Below, in pieces: positions 16,376 to 24,938 of a stretch of 64,000 nucleotides of DNA. The stretch is taken from contig NZ_FOJF01000003.1 of the NCBI RefSeq assembly GCF_900110995.1, forward strand, positions 1,443,612 to 1,507,611. Reading direction: 5' to 3'. This DNA is from Chitinophaga sp. YR573 (GTDB taxonomy: Bacteria > Bacteroidota > Bacteroidia > Chitinophagales > Chitinophagaceae). The translations under genes were made by a program, and so were the position numbers. Below the pieces are notes generated by a model. The model searched no databases. It was not told where the DNA came from and saw only the letters and a list, made by a program, of their open reading frames with translations. How positions within the stretch are numbered: position 1 is the stretch's first letter; the number at the start of each line of letters is the position of its first letter.

Positions 16376-18559
16376 GTGCTCCCAAATGGTCAGAAAGTTA
16401 AGCTGCCGAAAGATCCCTGGTTCCTGATTGGGAATTACAGGTTAACCCTGTTCGCTCACGTAAGCGGTGAATATGAACTAATAACCGGTCAAAGGGCATG
16501 GGGCCGCATGAACCAGGGAAACACGCCAAATTCAGGCTTAAATTCGTCGTCAATCGATTTGTTCAATGACGGGGGAAAGATGCTGGGGCATTATCAACTG
16601 ACCGGATTGAATTCTTTGGCTGCCGATCCGCATTCCTGTACCAGGGAATTCGGCTGTGGTTATACTAAATATACTTACCGTACTAATAATTTCATTTGTG
16701 AAAGAACCTTAGCCTGTAAACCATCAACCAATCCTTATGACGGCTTCCCCGCTTTTCTTCTGACCGTAAAGTTGCGTAATACAACCGGTAAAATGTTAAA
16801 GGTATCCTACAATGAGTCGGTGGTAGCTCATTATGAAATGATGGAGCAACAACGTAAAAGTGTGCAGAACAAAATCGTTAAGTATCAAAATACAGTATCC
16901 TTAAATAAACAACAAAACATCATTAAAGCTGATATCAAAGGAATTGCATCAGATCCTTTGTTATTTCCTGATAAAACCTCCGCTAGTATAGCTGATGGTT
17001 ATCCTCCATCACTTTTCTTAAAAGCATTATCTTCAAATACCCGGTTAAAAAATGAAAGCGGAAATGACAGGGACGAGTTATCCGCCACAACAATTATAAA
17101 GTTAAAGGCACATGAGGAAATATCCATTAGATATATTATTGGGTACTCTTTTGGTACCGGCTTTGATTCGATGGAAGTTATATGTGATGGAATTCAGTCG
17201 GCAATCGATGAAACAAATAATCAAAATGACTTCAACGCCGATTGGCTCAAAGTATTACCTCGTTTTCCAAAAGAATCTGATACGCTGTTAAGAAACGAGA
17301 TGATCTGGCATGCTTATAACCTGGAAGCGATGACAAAATATAACGATTATTATAAGGAGACTGAAATACCCCAGGGTACCGTTTATGATTATGACTGGGG
17401 AATACATGCCAGTGCAAGGGACCATATGCAGCATGCGTTAGCATCGGTCTATTATAATCCGGGGCTTACCAGGTCAGTATTACGTTATATGATAAAAAAG
17501 ACGACACCGTGGGGAGAGATCAGGTTAATCGAGGCGGGCTATGGAATGGCCAATGCAGGTAGCTATTTTACAAGTGATCAGCAGCTTTATTTTTTTCAGC
17601 TTCTTTCAGAATATTTAAGAGTAACAGGTGACTACCGTTTTTTGGAAGAACAAGTTGATAATTATCCGTTGTCAGCTGGGTATAAAACATCTGTTTTACA
17701 AGCCACAGAGAACTGTTTCAAGTTCCTGAGGGACGAGATCGGTATTGGGAGGCACGGACTTGTCCGCTTAATGAATTCTGATTGGAATGATGCGATATAC
17801 TATATTGTCAGGGCCCCATACAATCGTACTTTATACAATGGCGAATCTCACATGAACTCCGCAATGGCTATCGTTGAGCTGGATAATTTAATTGACCAGC
17901 TAAAAAGCCTCGCTTCAAAAAGTGATTTTACAACTATGCAAGCGCAACTGGACCGTTTAACAGCATCTATGGGGGCATATCGTGATAACTTAAATACCGC
18001 GTTCTTCAGAGATTTAGGGGACCGTAATTTTTCGAGAAGAATGTATTTCAATGGGCGTTCATATGGAGATGAAAACCTTTTTCTTGAGCCGCAAACACAT
18101 ATGATGCGAATGAAAGAATTGCCTGAATCAAAAAAACTTGCATTGCTTAAAGAATTGAAAGAACGTGTCTATAACGGGGAGAAATTAGGTGCCAGGGAGC
18201 AGCAGGCACCGGAGTTTGAGGATGAAGAATTTGATAGAGGATCCAGGGAAAATGGCGGATTCTGGTATGCGCTTAATGGGCCGCTGATTATAGGAATTTC
18301 TATGTTTGACAAACCTGAAGCATGGCGGCTATTGAAAAAGATGTCTTTTGGTAATTACTCCCACTACTTTCCCAATTACTGGTCCTCGTACTGGTCTGCA
18401 TCAGATAATGTCGAATCATCATTAATACCAATGGAGGGACTTCCGGATCAGACTGGTGACTATAGTGATATTCCGGTTTATTGCGCACATCCTCATGCAT
18501 GGCTGTTATATTGTTATTATAAATTAACAGAAGATTATGTTAATGTTTCGCGCCGATAA
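16376..18559 (+). pseudogene. GH94/GH36-superfamily glycosidase or phosphorylase, N-terminally truncated
   Basis: 727 codons from a GTG, preceded in frame by a stop at 16364. Starts inside a beta-sandwich domain (LPKDPWFLIGNYRLTLFAHV), with no signal peptide. The rest is continuous: a large super-sandwich (to about 280), a linker, then an (alpha/alpha)6 barrel with VYDYDWGIHASARDHMQHAL, TPWGEIRLIEAGYG, and NSDWNDA, the equivalent of the DWND acid motif in cellobiose-phosphorylase-like enzymes. Also present is FPNYWSSYWSASDN. Best called the 'glycosyl hydrolase 36 superfamily, catalytic' group; hydrolase or phosphorylase cannot be decided. The 5' loss and absent promoter suggest it is no longer expressed, although the frame has stayed open over 2.1 kb, so the lesion is recent or a different start is used. 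Confidence 0.7.
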
Positions 18560-19897
18560 TCAATAAAGCGCTACACTTTTGATATAGACCTTTCCCTTTG
18601 TCTTGGTAACAAGTAATCTGAATTTAGAAGACGCCACAGGCAAAAATTCCTGTAACCTTTTATGTCCTACAGACTCACCCGTGGCTATTTCTTTCCAGGT
18701 GCCATCTATCCATGCCTGCAGACTGTAAGCCAGTATTTGTTCACCATGTGCCAGATCTTCCATTAGCATCAGTGTATTTGCTGTCCGGGAAGCAGGAGTT
18801 GCAAGTATTACGGAAGATCCGTAAACATTATTTTTAATAGCAAGAGGATTGGAGAAGTGTTCCTTAATCCTCTTGCCCAAACTATCAAATACCAATGAAT
18901 CTGCTCTTGGGATCAATCCCCCCGTATCTACGACCATTCCTATCAGCATATTTGTATTTCTGCCAATACTTTTATAATATTTATCAATTAGTTCATTCAC
19001 AGAAAAGAGATCTTTATCTTCACCTGCTCGCCATAACCAACCTCCGTTCCATGCATAATTCCTGCGTATTGGAAAATCTGATTCTCCCGGGCACCAATAT
19101 TGTCCATCAGGATCTCCATGCAGGTTATCTATTTTTACAATTCCATCAGAAGCAGTCTTTTCATTAGCAGTACTCCATTGTGGATAAGCAGCAATCCCAT
19201 CTTCATTACCAATCCACCGGACTGTATTGCCGGCCTTTAAAGGTCCCTGGAACAGAATAGCATGTGGTTGCTTTTCCCTGATCATTTTCAGCACCGTAGG
19301 CTCCAACCCATCCTGCAAACCTCCATCAAACCAGATCTCGAACATAGGACCATAATTACTCCATAGCTCCGCGAGCTGTGCAATTACAGCTCTTTTAAAA
19401 ACCTCATGAGCGCTATCGTTCACAAAAGGTTTTCGCCCTGCCTCGTAATAGGTATTTGTATTGGTATTGTAATACAGCCCCGGCTTTAGACCATACTTCT
19501 TACAGGAAGCAATAAAATCTTTCAGGATATCACCCTTTCCATTATGCCATTTCGTATGACCTATATTATAAGGATTAACAGCAGAAGGCCACAGACAAAA
19601 CCCTGTGCCATGCTTTACTGTCAATACTGCATATTTTGCACCAGCGGCTTTGGCTGTCCTTACCCACTGATCAGTATTCAATCTGGAGGGAGTAAAAACA
19701 TCCGGCGAAGGAAGCGTTTCCTTTCTGGCATAATCAAATGTTTCCGGTGCAAAGATATTGATATCAAGATGTATAATCACTCCCATCTCTGCTTCACTCC
19801 AGTTAATCTGATCTTTGTTAGGAACTAACCGTTGAGAAAAAGATGGTAAGATTGCTGCTGCTAATAACAATGAAATGAGGAATATTCTATTAACCAT
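18560..19897 (-). CDS. Secreted alpha-L-fucosidase (GH29)
   Basis: 445 aa with a signal peptide (MVNRIFLISLLLAAAILPSFS). GH29 features: GVIIHLDINIFAPETFDYA near the N-terminus, AGAKYAVLTVKHGTGFCLWPS (the 'KHHDGF' region, here K-H-G-T-G-F), and the nucleophile Asp in FEIWFDGG. C-terminal beta domain from about residue 340. Hydrolyses terminal alpha-L-fucose from glycans in the periplasm or outside the cell. The His-to-Gly change in the 'KHHDGF' motif is seen in some divergent GH29 members and may alter specificity. Its stop abuts the stop of the convergent GH94/GH36-like gene with no gap, which leaves no room for a terminator between them. Confidence 0.88.
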   Translation of the reverse strand: MVNRIFLISLLLAAAILPSFSQRLVPNKDQINWSEAEMGVIIHLDINIFAPETFDYARKETLPSPDVFTPSRLNTDQWVRTAKAAGAKYAVLTVKHGTGFCLWPSAVNPYNIGHTKWHNGKGDILKDFIASCKKYGLKPGLYYNTNTNTYYEAGRKPFVNDSAHEVFKRAVIAQLAELWSNYGPMFEIWFDGGLQDGLEPTVLKMIREKQPHAILFQGPLKAGNTVRWIGNEDGIAAYPQWSTANEKTASDGIVKIDNLHGDPDGQYWCPGESDFPIRRNYAWNGGWLWRAGEDKDLFSVNELIDKYYKSIGRNTNMLIGMVVDTGGLIPRADSLVFDSLGKRIKEHFSNPLAIKNNVYGSSVILATPASRTANTLMLMEDLAHGEQILAYSLQAWIDGTWKEIATGESVGHKRLQEFLPVASSKFRLLVTKTKGKVYIKSVALY

Positions 19898-20017
19898 AGC
19901 AATTAAAGTAGAACAAACTTATAAGGAAACAAAACTTTGGTCAAAATGATTGAAGGGATGGGTAAAATAATAGGTGAAAACAAAAAGTTGTCTCCATCAG
20001 GTATCCGAATAAAAAGA

Positions 20018-20046
20018 AACCGCCTCAAATTAGTTTTGAGGCGGTT
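20018..20046 (-). terminator. Rho-independent terminator after the DUF3472 gene
   Basis: Stem AACCGCCTCAAA/TTTGAGGCGGTT (20018-20029 with 20035-20046), short loop; on the minus strand it is followed by TTTCTTTTTATT. Confidence 0.85.
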
Positions 20047-20052
20047 AAATGG

Positions 20053-21009
20053 TTAGTTATTCGGTAGTGAGTTAAAGTTTATATCTGGAGGAGTACCTGT
20101 ACTATTACGCTGCACGAGGCTTCCCTTCGGCAGGTTATTCATTTCCTTGAAGCCGCCACTGAACATATAGATCCATTGACCGGAAACCCCGCCTCCATAG
20201 TCGTAGCGCGCATGCCCCGCAGGATCTGCTGAAGTAGAGAAGTATGCTGATTTTATTTCCGTCCAAACACCGGTGCTTGAACAAACCCACTGGTTGCCGT
20301 AGCGGGCCTTGAAAAAATCATTACCGTTTGAACCATAATTCTCAATAAAAGAATACAGGCCACCCAGCAGATGCCCACCGTTTTTAGGCTTATCCCATCC
20401 TGCAACGAGGTTCCATTTATTAGTCTCCGGTGTAAATATGTAAGCAGTATAGATCGTATGATCACCAGCCGCTTCTGCATGTACCAGCAATTTATAAGTA
20501 GTTTCTGTTCTCCAGTTAAACATCAGGGAGCTTTGTCCACCTGAGCCCTCACCACCAAAATCCTTGGTAATCACTTCTGCTTCTTTCTTTACCAGTTTAA
20601 CAGTATAGTCGGGAGGGATCTGGGTAGGATCATCTGTACTATAATTGCTCCAGATGGAGAAAAGCACTTTTCTTTCTGTAGGGGAATTTACCTGTATACC
20701 CAGGTAGCCCCCGTTAAAGCCATTCGTCACATAGTAAGAGTAAAGAGGGTCTGCACCCTCGGGTACAGAGATCTCTGTATAGAACCAGGCTACATCGTTA
20801 CCGTAATTGTTAAAGAACAGGTGTGTGGCTGGTGCTCCCCTGTTCTGGCTGGCATTATATTTTAGATTAACGGCAGCAGGTCCGGAGAATACATCGGGAA
20901 GATAGACACCGTTCCTGGTCACTGCCGCTATTTCAAGGCAATTTTTAAAGTAAGAGCATATAGGCACATCAAATGAGTTGCAATTATAAAATAGATAAGG
21001 CTGATTCAT
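20053..21009 (-). pseudogene. DUF3472 domain protein, apparently lacking its N-terminal module
   Basis: 318 codons. The DUF3472 signature is clear: SYYVTNGFNGGYLGIQVNSP, KVLFSIWSNYSTDDPTQIPP, FGGEGSGGQS and ARYGNQWVCS. Relatives in Bacteroidota are about 430-500 residues, with a signal peptide and an N-terminal sandwich (DUF5077-like); here both are missing. The only possible start, ATG 21009, falls inside the 3' arm of a hairpin (20995-21028) that looks like the terminator of the upstream operon. There is an in-frame stop six codons upstream and no second Met before residue 150. I infer a 5'-deleted remnant. If functional, the product would be cytoplasmic, unlike its family. The intact form probably binds or processes glycans. 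Confidence 0.6.
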
Positions 21010-21028
21010 TTTACTGAACCAGCCTTAT
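20995..21028 (-). terminator. Terminator of the AraC-DJ1-SDR-hydrolase operon, overlapping the DUF3472 start
   Basis: 14-bp arms (20995-21008 and 21015-21028, core ATAAGGCTG/CAGCCTTAT), fully paired in minus-strand RNA with one G-U, loop of 6 nt, then CUAUUUUAUAA. It lies 188 bp past the alpha/beta hydrolase stop. Confidence 0.65.
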
Positions 21029-21215
21029 ACCAATAATTTGTGACCCCAGTTGGAATGTTTTCAAACCAGTTCCGAAGAAATCTAAGCTACTAAATTATTT
21101 ATATCCAATATTTTAAAAGGTAATAGAATGATCAGGCGTCATATCGTTTTTATTTATCCACTTTACTCATTTCTCTGAGCATTTCTATCAGATTATTACA
21201 ATTATTGTTTTCCGG

Positions 21216-22136
21216 TTATTTTTTCTCTTTTATCCAGGCTTCACACGCAGCATTGAACGCTGCAGGCTGTTCGATCCAGGGGAAGTGACCTGCATTAGTA
21301 ATTATTGCAATGTTGGCATGCGGAATATGTTGATAAATGCGTACCGATTGCGAAATAGCATCACACACTACGTCGTCGTCCCCAACGAGTATTAATACGG
21401 GTGCGGTGATGTTATGCAGTTCAGGCAATAAATTTTCAGAGAACAATTCAGCCTTATTGGTGTAAGCCCACACCTGATCATTGAGGGTTACATTGGACGG
21501 AAATAATTTTGCTTTCGCAGGATCATGGAAATAGAATTCCGCAGTTTCAGACAGATCTTCCCCCAATGTTCTTGAAGAAGTGTCTAGTCCGAGCACCATA
21601 TTCGCTTTCTTCCAGGTAAAATAAGACTCTCCGGCCCGCTTCTCCATTTGTTTATGGGCTTCTGCCATATACATACTATCGGCCGCTGCCAGGGCGTCTA
21701 TCGCAATGATCCCATTAAGGTTGGCGCTGTAATGTATTCCATATCTTAATACCTGGAAGCCGCCACCTGAATGACCGGCAATCCAAACCTTTTTTTGTCC
21801 CAGGTAAACCCGCAGTGCATCCATGTCGTCAGTAAAATATTTCCCGGTGTACTGCCGGTAATCATCAGGGCCACTGCTTTTCCCTGTATGACGTGTATCA
21901 TAACACACGACTGTAAAATGTTTTTTAAGCACATTGATCGTTCTGTAGGCCTCTACAGATACTCCCCAGCCAGGAGAAGGTATCATGCATACAGGACCAC
22001 TTCCCTCAACATAATAATGCAATTTCAAACCGTTCACCTGGGCAAAATGTTCTCCGGCAGACAGTTTACTTTGTGCCTGAACAGATAGTGTAAAAAATAA
22101 AAAAACGGGTAAACAGTAAACCAATTTAATTTTCAT
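21216..22136 (-). CDS. Exported alpha/beta hydrolase (prolyl-aminopeptidase/haloperoxidase-like)
   Basis: 306 aa with a signal peptide (MKIKLVYCLPVFLFFTLSVQAQ). Oxyanion region IPSPGWGVSVEAYR, YDTRHTGKSSGP, nucleophile elbow AGHSGGGFQV, acid in LVGDDDVVCD, and catalytic His in NAGHFPWIEQ. These are the standard alpha/beta-hydrolase family 6 landmarks, and the lengths match proline-iminopeptidase-like enzymes. Substrate unknown. Last gene of the minus-strand group AraC (24869) - DJ-1/PfpI - SDR - hydrolase, with a 62-bp gap from the SDR gene. Confidence 0.85.
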   Translation of the reverse strand: MKIKLVYCLPVFLFFTLSVQAQSKLSAGEHFAQVNGLKLHYYVEGSGPVCMIPSPGWGVSVEAYRTINVLKKHFTVVCYDTRHTGKSSGPDDYRQYTGKYFTDDMDALRVYLGQKKVWIAGHSGGGFQVLRYGIHYSANLNGIIAIDALAAADSMYMAEAHKQMEKRAGESYFTWKKANMVLGLDTSSRTLGEDLSETAEFYFHDPAKAKLFPSNVTLNDQVWAYTNKAELFSENLLPELHNITAPVLILVGDDDVVCDAISQSVRIYQHIPHANIAIITNAGHFPWIEQPAAFNAACEAWIKEKK

Positions 22137-22198
22137 ATTTAAAAGATTTTTATAACACCTTTACAGATAATGGTACAGAAGAAAAGTCTGAATTGAAT

Positions 22199-23014
22199 TT
22201 ACATTTGACTGGTAACAATCTTATCAAACAGCCTGTCTCCAAGAAAAATCCTCATCCAAACAAGCGGTTTGGCTAATTTCCCGAACCGGTAACGCGTTTT
22301 AGGCTTCTTACTGTTCACAATCCTGCTCACAGTGTTTGATACTACTGATGGTTTCGAAGAATTATTTGTTTCATACGACTTCCTGGTACCTTCTGCAATC
22401 TTGTTCATCATATCTATGTAAGGGCTCTGCTTTGAAATTTTATCAAGGCTGCTCAGGACAGTGCTGCCAAATTCGGTAGCAATCAAACCAGGTTCAAGCA
22501 CCACCACATTAATATTGAAAGGTTTCAGCTCAAGACGTAAGCAATCACTGAATCCTTCCAGCGCATGCTTACTTGCATGGTACCAGGCTCCTAATGGAAA
22601 ATACATTTTACCGCCCATGGAGGATGTATTAATGATAGTACCTGATTTTGCTTTACGCATGTACGGAACAACTTTTTGTGTGATGGAAGCGAGGCCAAAA
22701 AGGTTTACATCAAATTGCTTTATGGCATCTTCTAAGGGAATATCCTCAACAGAGCCATAGATGCCGTAACCAGCATTGTTCCACAGCACATCTATCTTTC
22801 CTTCTTTTTGAATAATGACATCCACTACCCGCTGGATATCCGCTTCTTTGGTAACATCCATGTGCATAGGTATTCCACCTGATTGTTTAAGGTCCTGCAT
22901 CTGCTCAATTCTGCGGGCAACAGTGTAAACGGTATGGCCTTCTTTAATGAGTTTTTTGGCGGTTTCTTTACCCATTCCGGAGCTTGCTCCTGTTATTAAG
23001 ATTACTTTTTTCAT
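22199..23014 (-). CDS. Short-chain dehydrogenase/reductase (SDR)
   Basis: 271 aa, classical SDR. Nucleotide motif TGASSGMGKET at residues 8-18, R-R after beta-2 (favouring NADP), WNNAGYG, catalytic SS (IINTSSMGG), and YHASKHALEG with catalytic Tyr and Lys. The C-terminus is extended (KTRYRFGKLAKPLVWMRIFL), as in retinol-dehydrogenase-like 'oxidoreductase' SDRs of bacteria. Reduces or oxidises a hydroxyl or carbonyl substrate, not identifiable here. Lies between the DJ-1/PfpI and hydrolase genes on the same strand with short spacers (26 and 62 bp). Confidence 0.92.
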   Translation of the reverse strand: MKKVILITGASSGMGKETAKKLIKEGHTVYTVARRIEQMQDLKQSGGIPMHMDVTKEADIQRVVDVIIQKEGKIDVLWNNAGYGIYGSVEDIPLEDAIKQFDVNLFGLASITQKVVPYMRKAKSGTIINTSSMGGKMYFPLGAWYHASKHALEGFSDCLRLELKPFNINVVVLEPGLIATEFGSTVLSSLDKISKQSPYIDMMNKIAEGTRKSYETNNSSKPSVVSNTVSRIVNSKKPKTRYRFGKLAKPLVWMRIFLGDRLFDKIVTSQM

Positions 23015-23040
23015 TTTTTGTATTGGCTTAAGTAAAAATG

Positions 23041-23841
23041 TTATTGTTGATCTTTTTTCAATGCGAGGTATTTTTCAATTTTTGCCAGCAGTTGTTTACC
23101 CAGTTCTGCTGCACTAGTCGGATCCTGTGCAGTAATCAGTTCCCGATCTTCTATTACCAGCGTCTTGCCCAGTATAACATTCTCCACTACCCCACCCCTG
23201 CGTTCCAGGATAAGAACAGGATAGTCGGGCAAATGACCGCCTGAGTTGAAGAACGGCACATCTTCAACCAGTTTTTCTGCGAGCATAGATACACAGGTCA
23301 TCCGGTATTTGTCATAAACCCAGTGCCCGTTAATGTCCGGAGCAGCTGCTAATGCTGCACCGCCATGGCAGATGGTTGCTGTTGGTTTGTTATTCTGGTG
23401 AAAATGCAGCAACAAATTTCCTGTCTCTTTATTATATTCATTCCCTTTCATCCAGTTCACGTGCAATACATCGGTCATAGGTGCATGACCACCAGGAATA
23501 AATAATACATCGTAAGAATGTAACAGGATATCGTTCTGCAGGAGATCAGACAGTTTCATCGGTTTGTTCATACCCAGGTGGTTCAGTGTCTCCAGAAAAG
23601 CTTTGGAAGCATTCAGTCTTCTGGTTGAAAACTGCCAGTACATTAAATTGAAAGAGGCTTTGTCAATGGTACATGTATTACCGTCGGGGCTTACAAAATC
23701 AATGTGGTAACCTGCCTTATAAAGAGGCATTAGCGGTTCTACCAATTCACCGAGAAATACGCCTGCTTCATGTGAAGTGCCTTCGCGGTGCGGCACTTGT
23801 GTGGCAGATGAGATATATACTAAAATTTTTACTTTGTTCAT
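23041..23841 (-). CDS. DJ-1/PfpI family protein, Hsp31/glyoxalase III-like
   Basis: 266 aa from ATG 23841; an upstream in-frame ATG at 23865 adds eight residues. Class I glutamine amidotransferase-like fold: HEAGVFLGELVEPL supplies the conserved Glu, FIPGGHAPMTDV the glycine turn, and ATICHGGAALAAA the nucleophile-elbow Cys followed by His. Length and layout fit Hsp31 (chaperone, methylglyoxal hydratase and deglycase activity). Sits 83 bp downstream of the AraC gene and just upstream of the SDR. An aldehyde- or electrophile-detoxification operon under the AraC regulator is a sensible inference. Confidence 0.87.
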   Translation of the reverse strand: MNKVKILVYISSATQVPHREGTSHEAGVFLGELVEPLMPLYKAGYHIDFVSPDGNTCTIDKASFNLMYWQFSTRRLNASKAFLETLNHLGMNKPMKLSDLLQNDILLHSYDVLFIPGGHAPMTDVLHVNWMKGNEYNKETGNLLLHFHQNNKPTATICHGGAALAAAPDINGHWVYDKYRMTCVSMLAEKLVEDVPFFNSGGHLPDYPVLILERRGGVVENVILGKTLVIEDRELITAQDPTSAAELGKQLLAKIEKYLALKKDQQ

Positions 23842-23924
23842 ATCTTTTGTGTTTATTGACAACACAAAGATGCAATGAACTTACAGCGGGGACGTTGCGA
23901 GGATTCTAGCTCTTATTGCAAAAA

Positions 23925-24869
23925 TCAAAGCTGGTTTGATTTCCTGTATTGGAGAGGCGTTACTTTCTCCATTTTTTTGAAGAAATTGGCAAAATGGGCG
24001 GGGTCTTTAAATGACAGGCGGTAGGCGATCTCTTTCATTGAAAAATCAGTTTGAACAAGTAATACCCTGGCGGCGCCTAAAAGCGCACTATGGATATGTT
24101 CCTGTGCGGTTTTACCGGTTTGCTTCTTCAATATGGTGCTTAGATGGTTGGGGTGTACGTTTAGTTTTTCGGCAAACCAGGCTACAGAATAATCGTGTTC
24201 GTCGTCGGTGGGTGATAATATGTCCCGCTTAACCAAAGTAAAAAAGTTGTTGGTTATTTTATCATTTGAATAGTTGATCGTTTGTGCCAGCTGGTTATCT
24301 ATACGAACATACTTATTGTACATTTCATTTATATGCAGTAAAAGAATCTTCACGTAACTGGCAATAATATTAAACTGTTCAGGGCTTGGGTTATTGTATA
24401 TCTGACCTATATTTTCAAATACATTTACTAATGTAGGCATATCATTATCTTCCAATTCAAATGGAATAGCTTTGTCTAATTGAAAAAAAGGGAAATCAAA
24501 GATAAGATTGCCCAGAGATGAATGTTCTGCAATAAAATCTTCTGAAAAAACGATAATGAACTTCCGTTTAACCTTTGGATCAAAACTCCAGCTTACCACC
24601 TGGTAAGGTGTTTTAATATAAATAGCAGGTTTCTGTGGCTGGACTTTCCAAAAGCCGGCATTCAACGTACCGTTACATTCTATGATCAGCGATATGGCAT
24701 ACATTCTGTGCCGTAAAGGTTTGCTGTAAATGCCGAAAAACTCTTCGTTGCCTTCAACCTTCATAAACAGGAAATCCTTATGGGGAAGTGTTGGCAAGCC
24801 AAAGTAGCTACAAAAATCATTGAAGTTATTGATCTCTGGAAGTGCCTCCTCTTTAGATTGATCTTTCAT
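23925..24869 (-). CDS. AraC-family transcriptional regulator
   Basis: 314 aa. An N-terminal cupin-like domain (FGIYSKPLRHRMYAISLIIE...AIYIKTPYQVVSWSF) and a C-terminal double HTH at about 210-310: AWFAEKLNVHPNHLSTILKK, QEHIHSALLGAARVLL, and the signature MKEIAYRLSFKDPAHFANFF. No transmembrane segment. First gene of the minus-strand operon with DJ-1/PfpI, SDR and hydrolase, so it probably activates that operon in response to a small molecule. Such AraC-SDR-DJ-1 combinations are frequent in Bacteroidota. A terminator hairpin at 24890-24919 separates it from the giant gene upstream. Confidence 0.9.
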   Translation of the reverse strand: MKDQSKEEALPEINNFNDFCSYFGLPTLPHKDFLFMKVEGNEEFFGIYSKPLRHRMYAISLIIECNGTLNAGFWKVQPQKPAIYIKTPYQVVSWSFDPKVKRKFIIVFSEDFIAEHSSLGNLIFDFPFFQLDKAIPFELEDNDMPTLVNVFENIGQIYNNPSPEQFNIIASYVKILLLHINEMYNKYVRIDNQLAQTINYSNDKITNNFFTLVKRDILSPTDDEHDYSVAWFAEKLNVHPNHLSTILKKQTGKTAQEHIHSALLGAARVLLVQTDFSMKEIAYRLSFKDPAHFANFFKKMEKVTPLQYRKSNQL

Positions 24870-24889
24870 TTGCGGTTTTGCTTATTATT

Positions 24890-24919
24890 GAAATGCCCTC
24901 CATTTTTGGAGGGCATTTC
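24890..24919 (-). terminator. Rho-independent terminator after the IPT/FG-GAP gene
   Basis: 12-bp stem GAAATGCCCTCC/GGAGGGCATTTC (24890-24901 with 24908-24919), loop ATTTTT. It lies 20 bp past the stop of the leftward 1812-aa gene; the minus-strand arm ends U-rich. Confidence 0.85.
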
Positions 24920-24938
24920 AATGTGGTGACATTAATTA

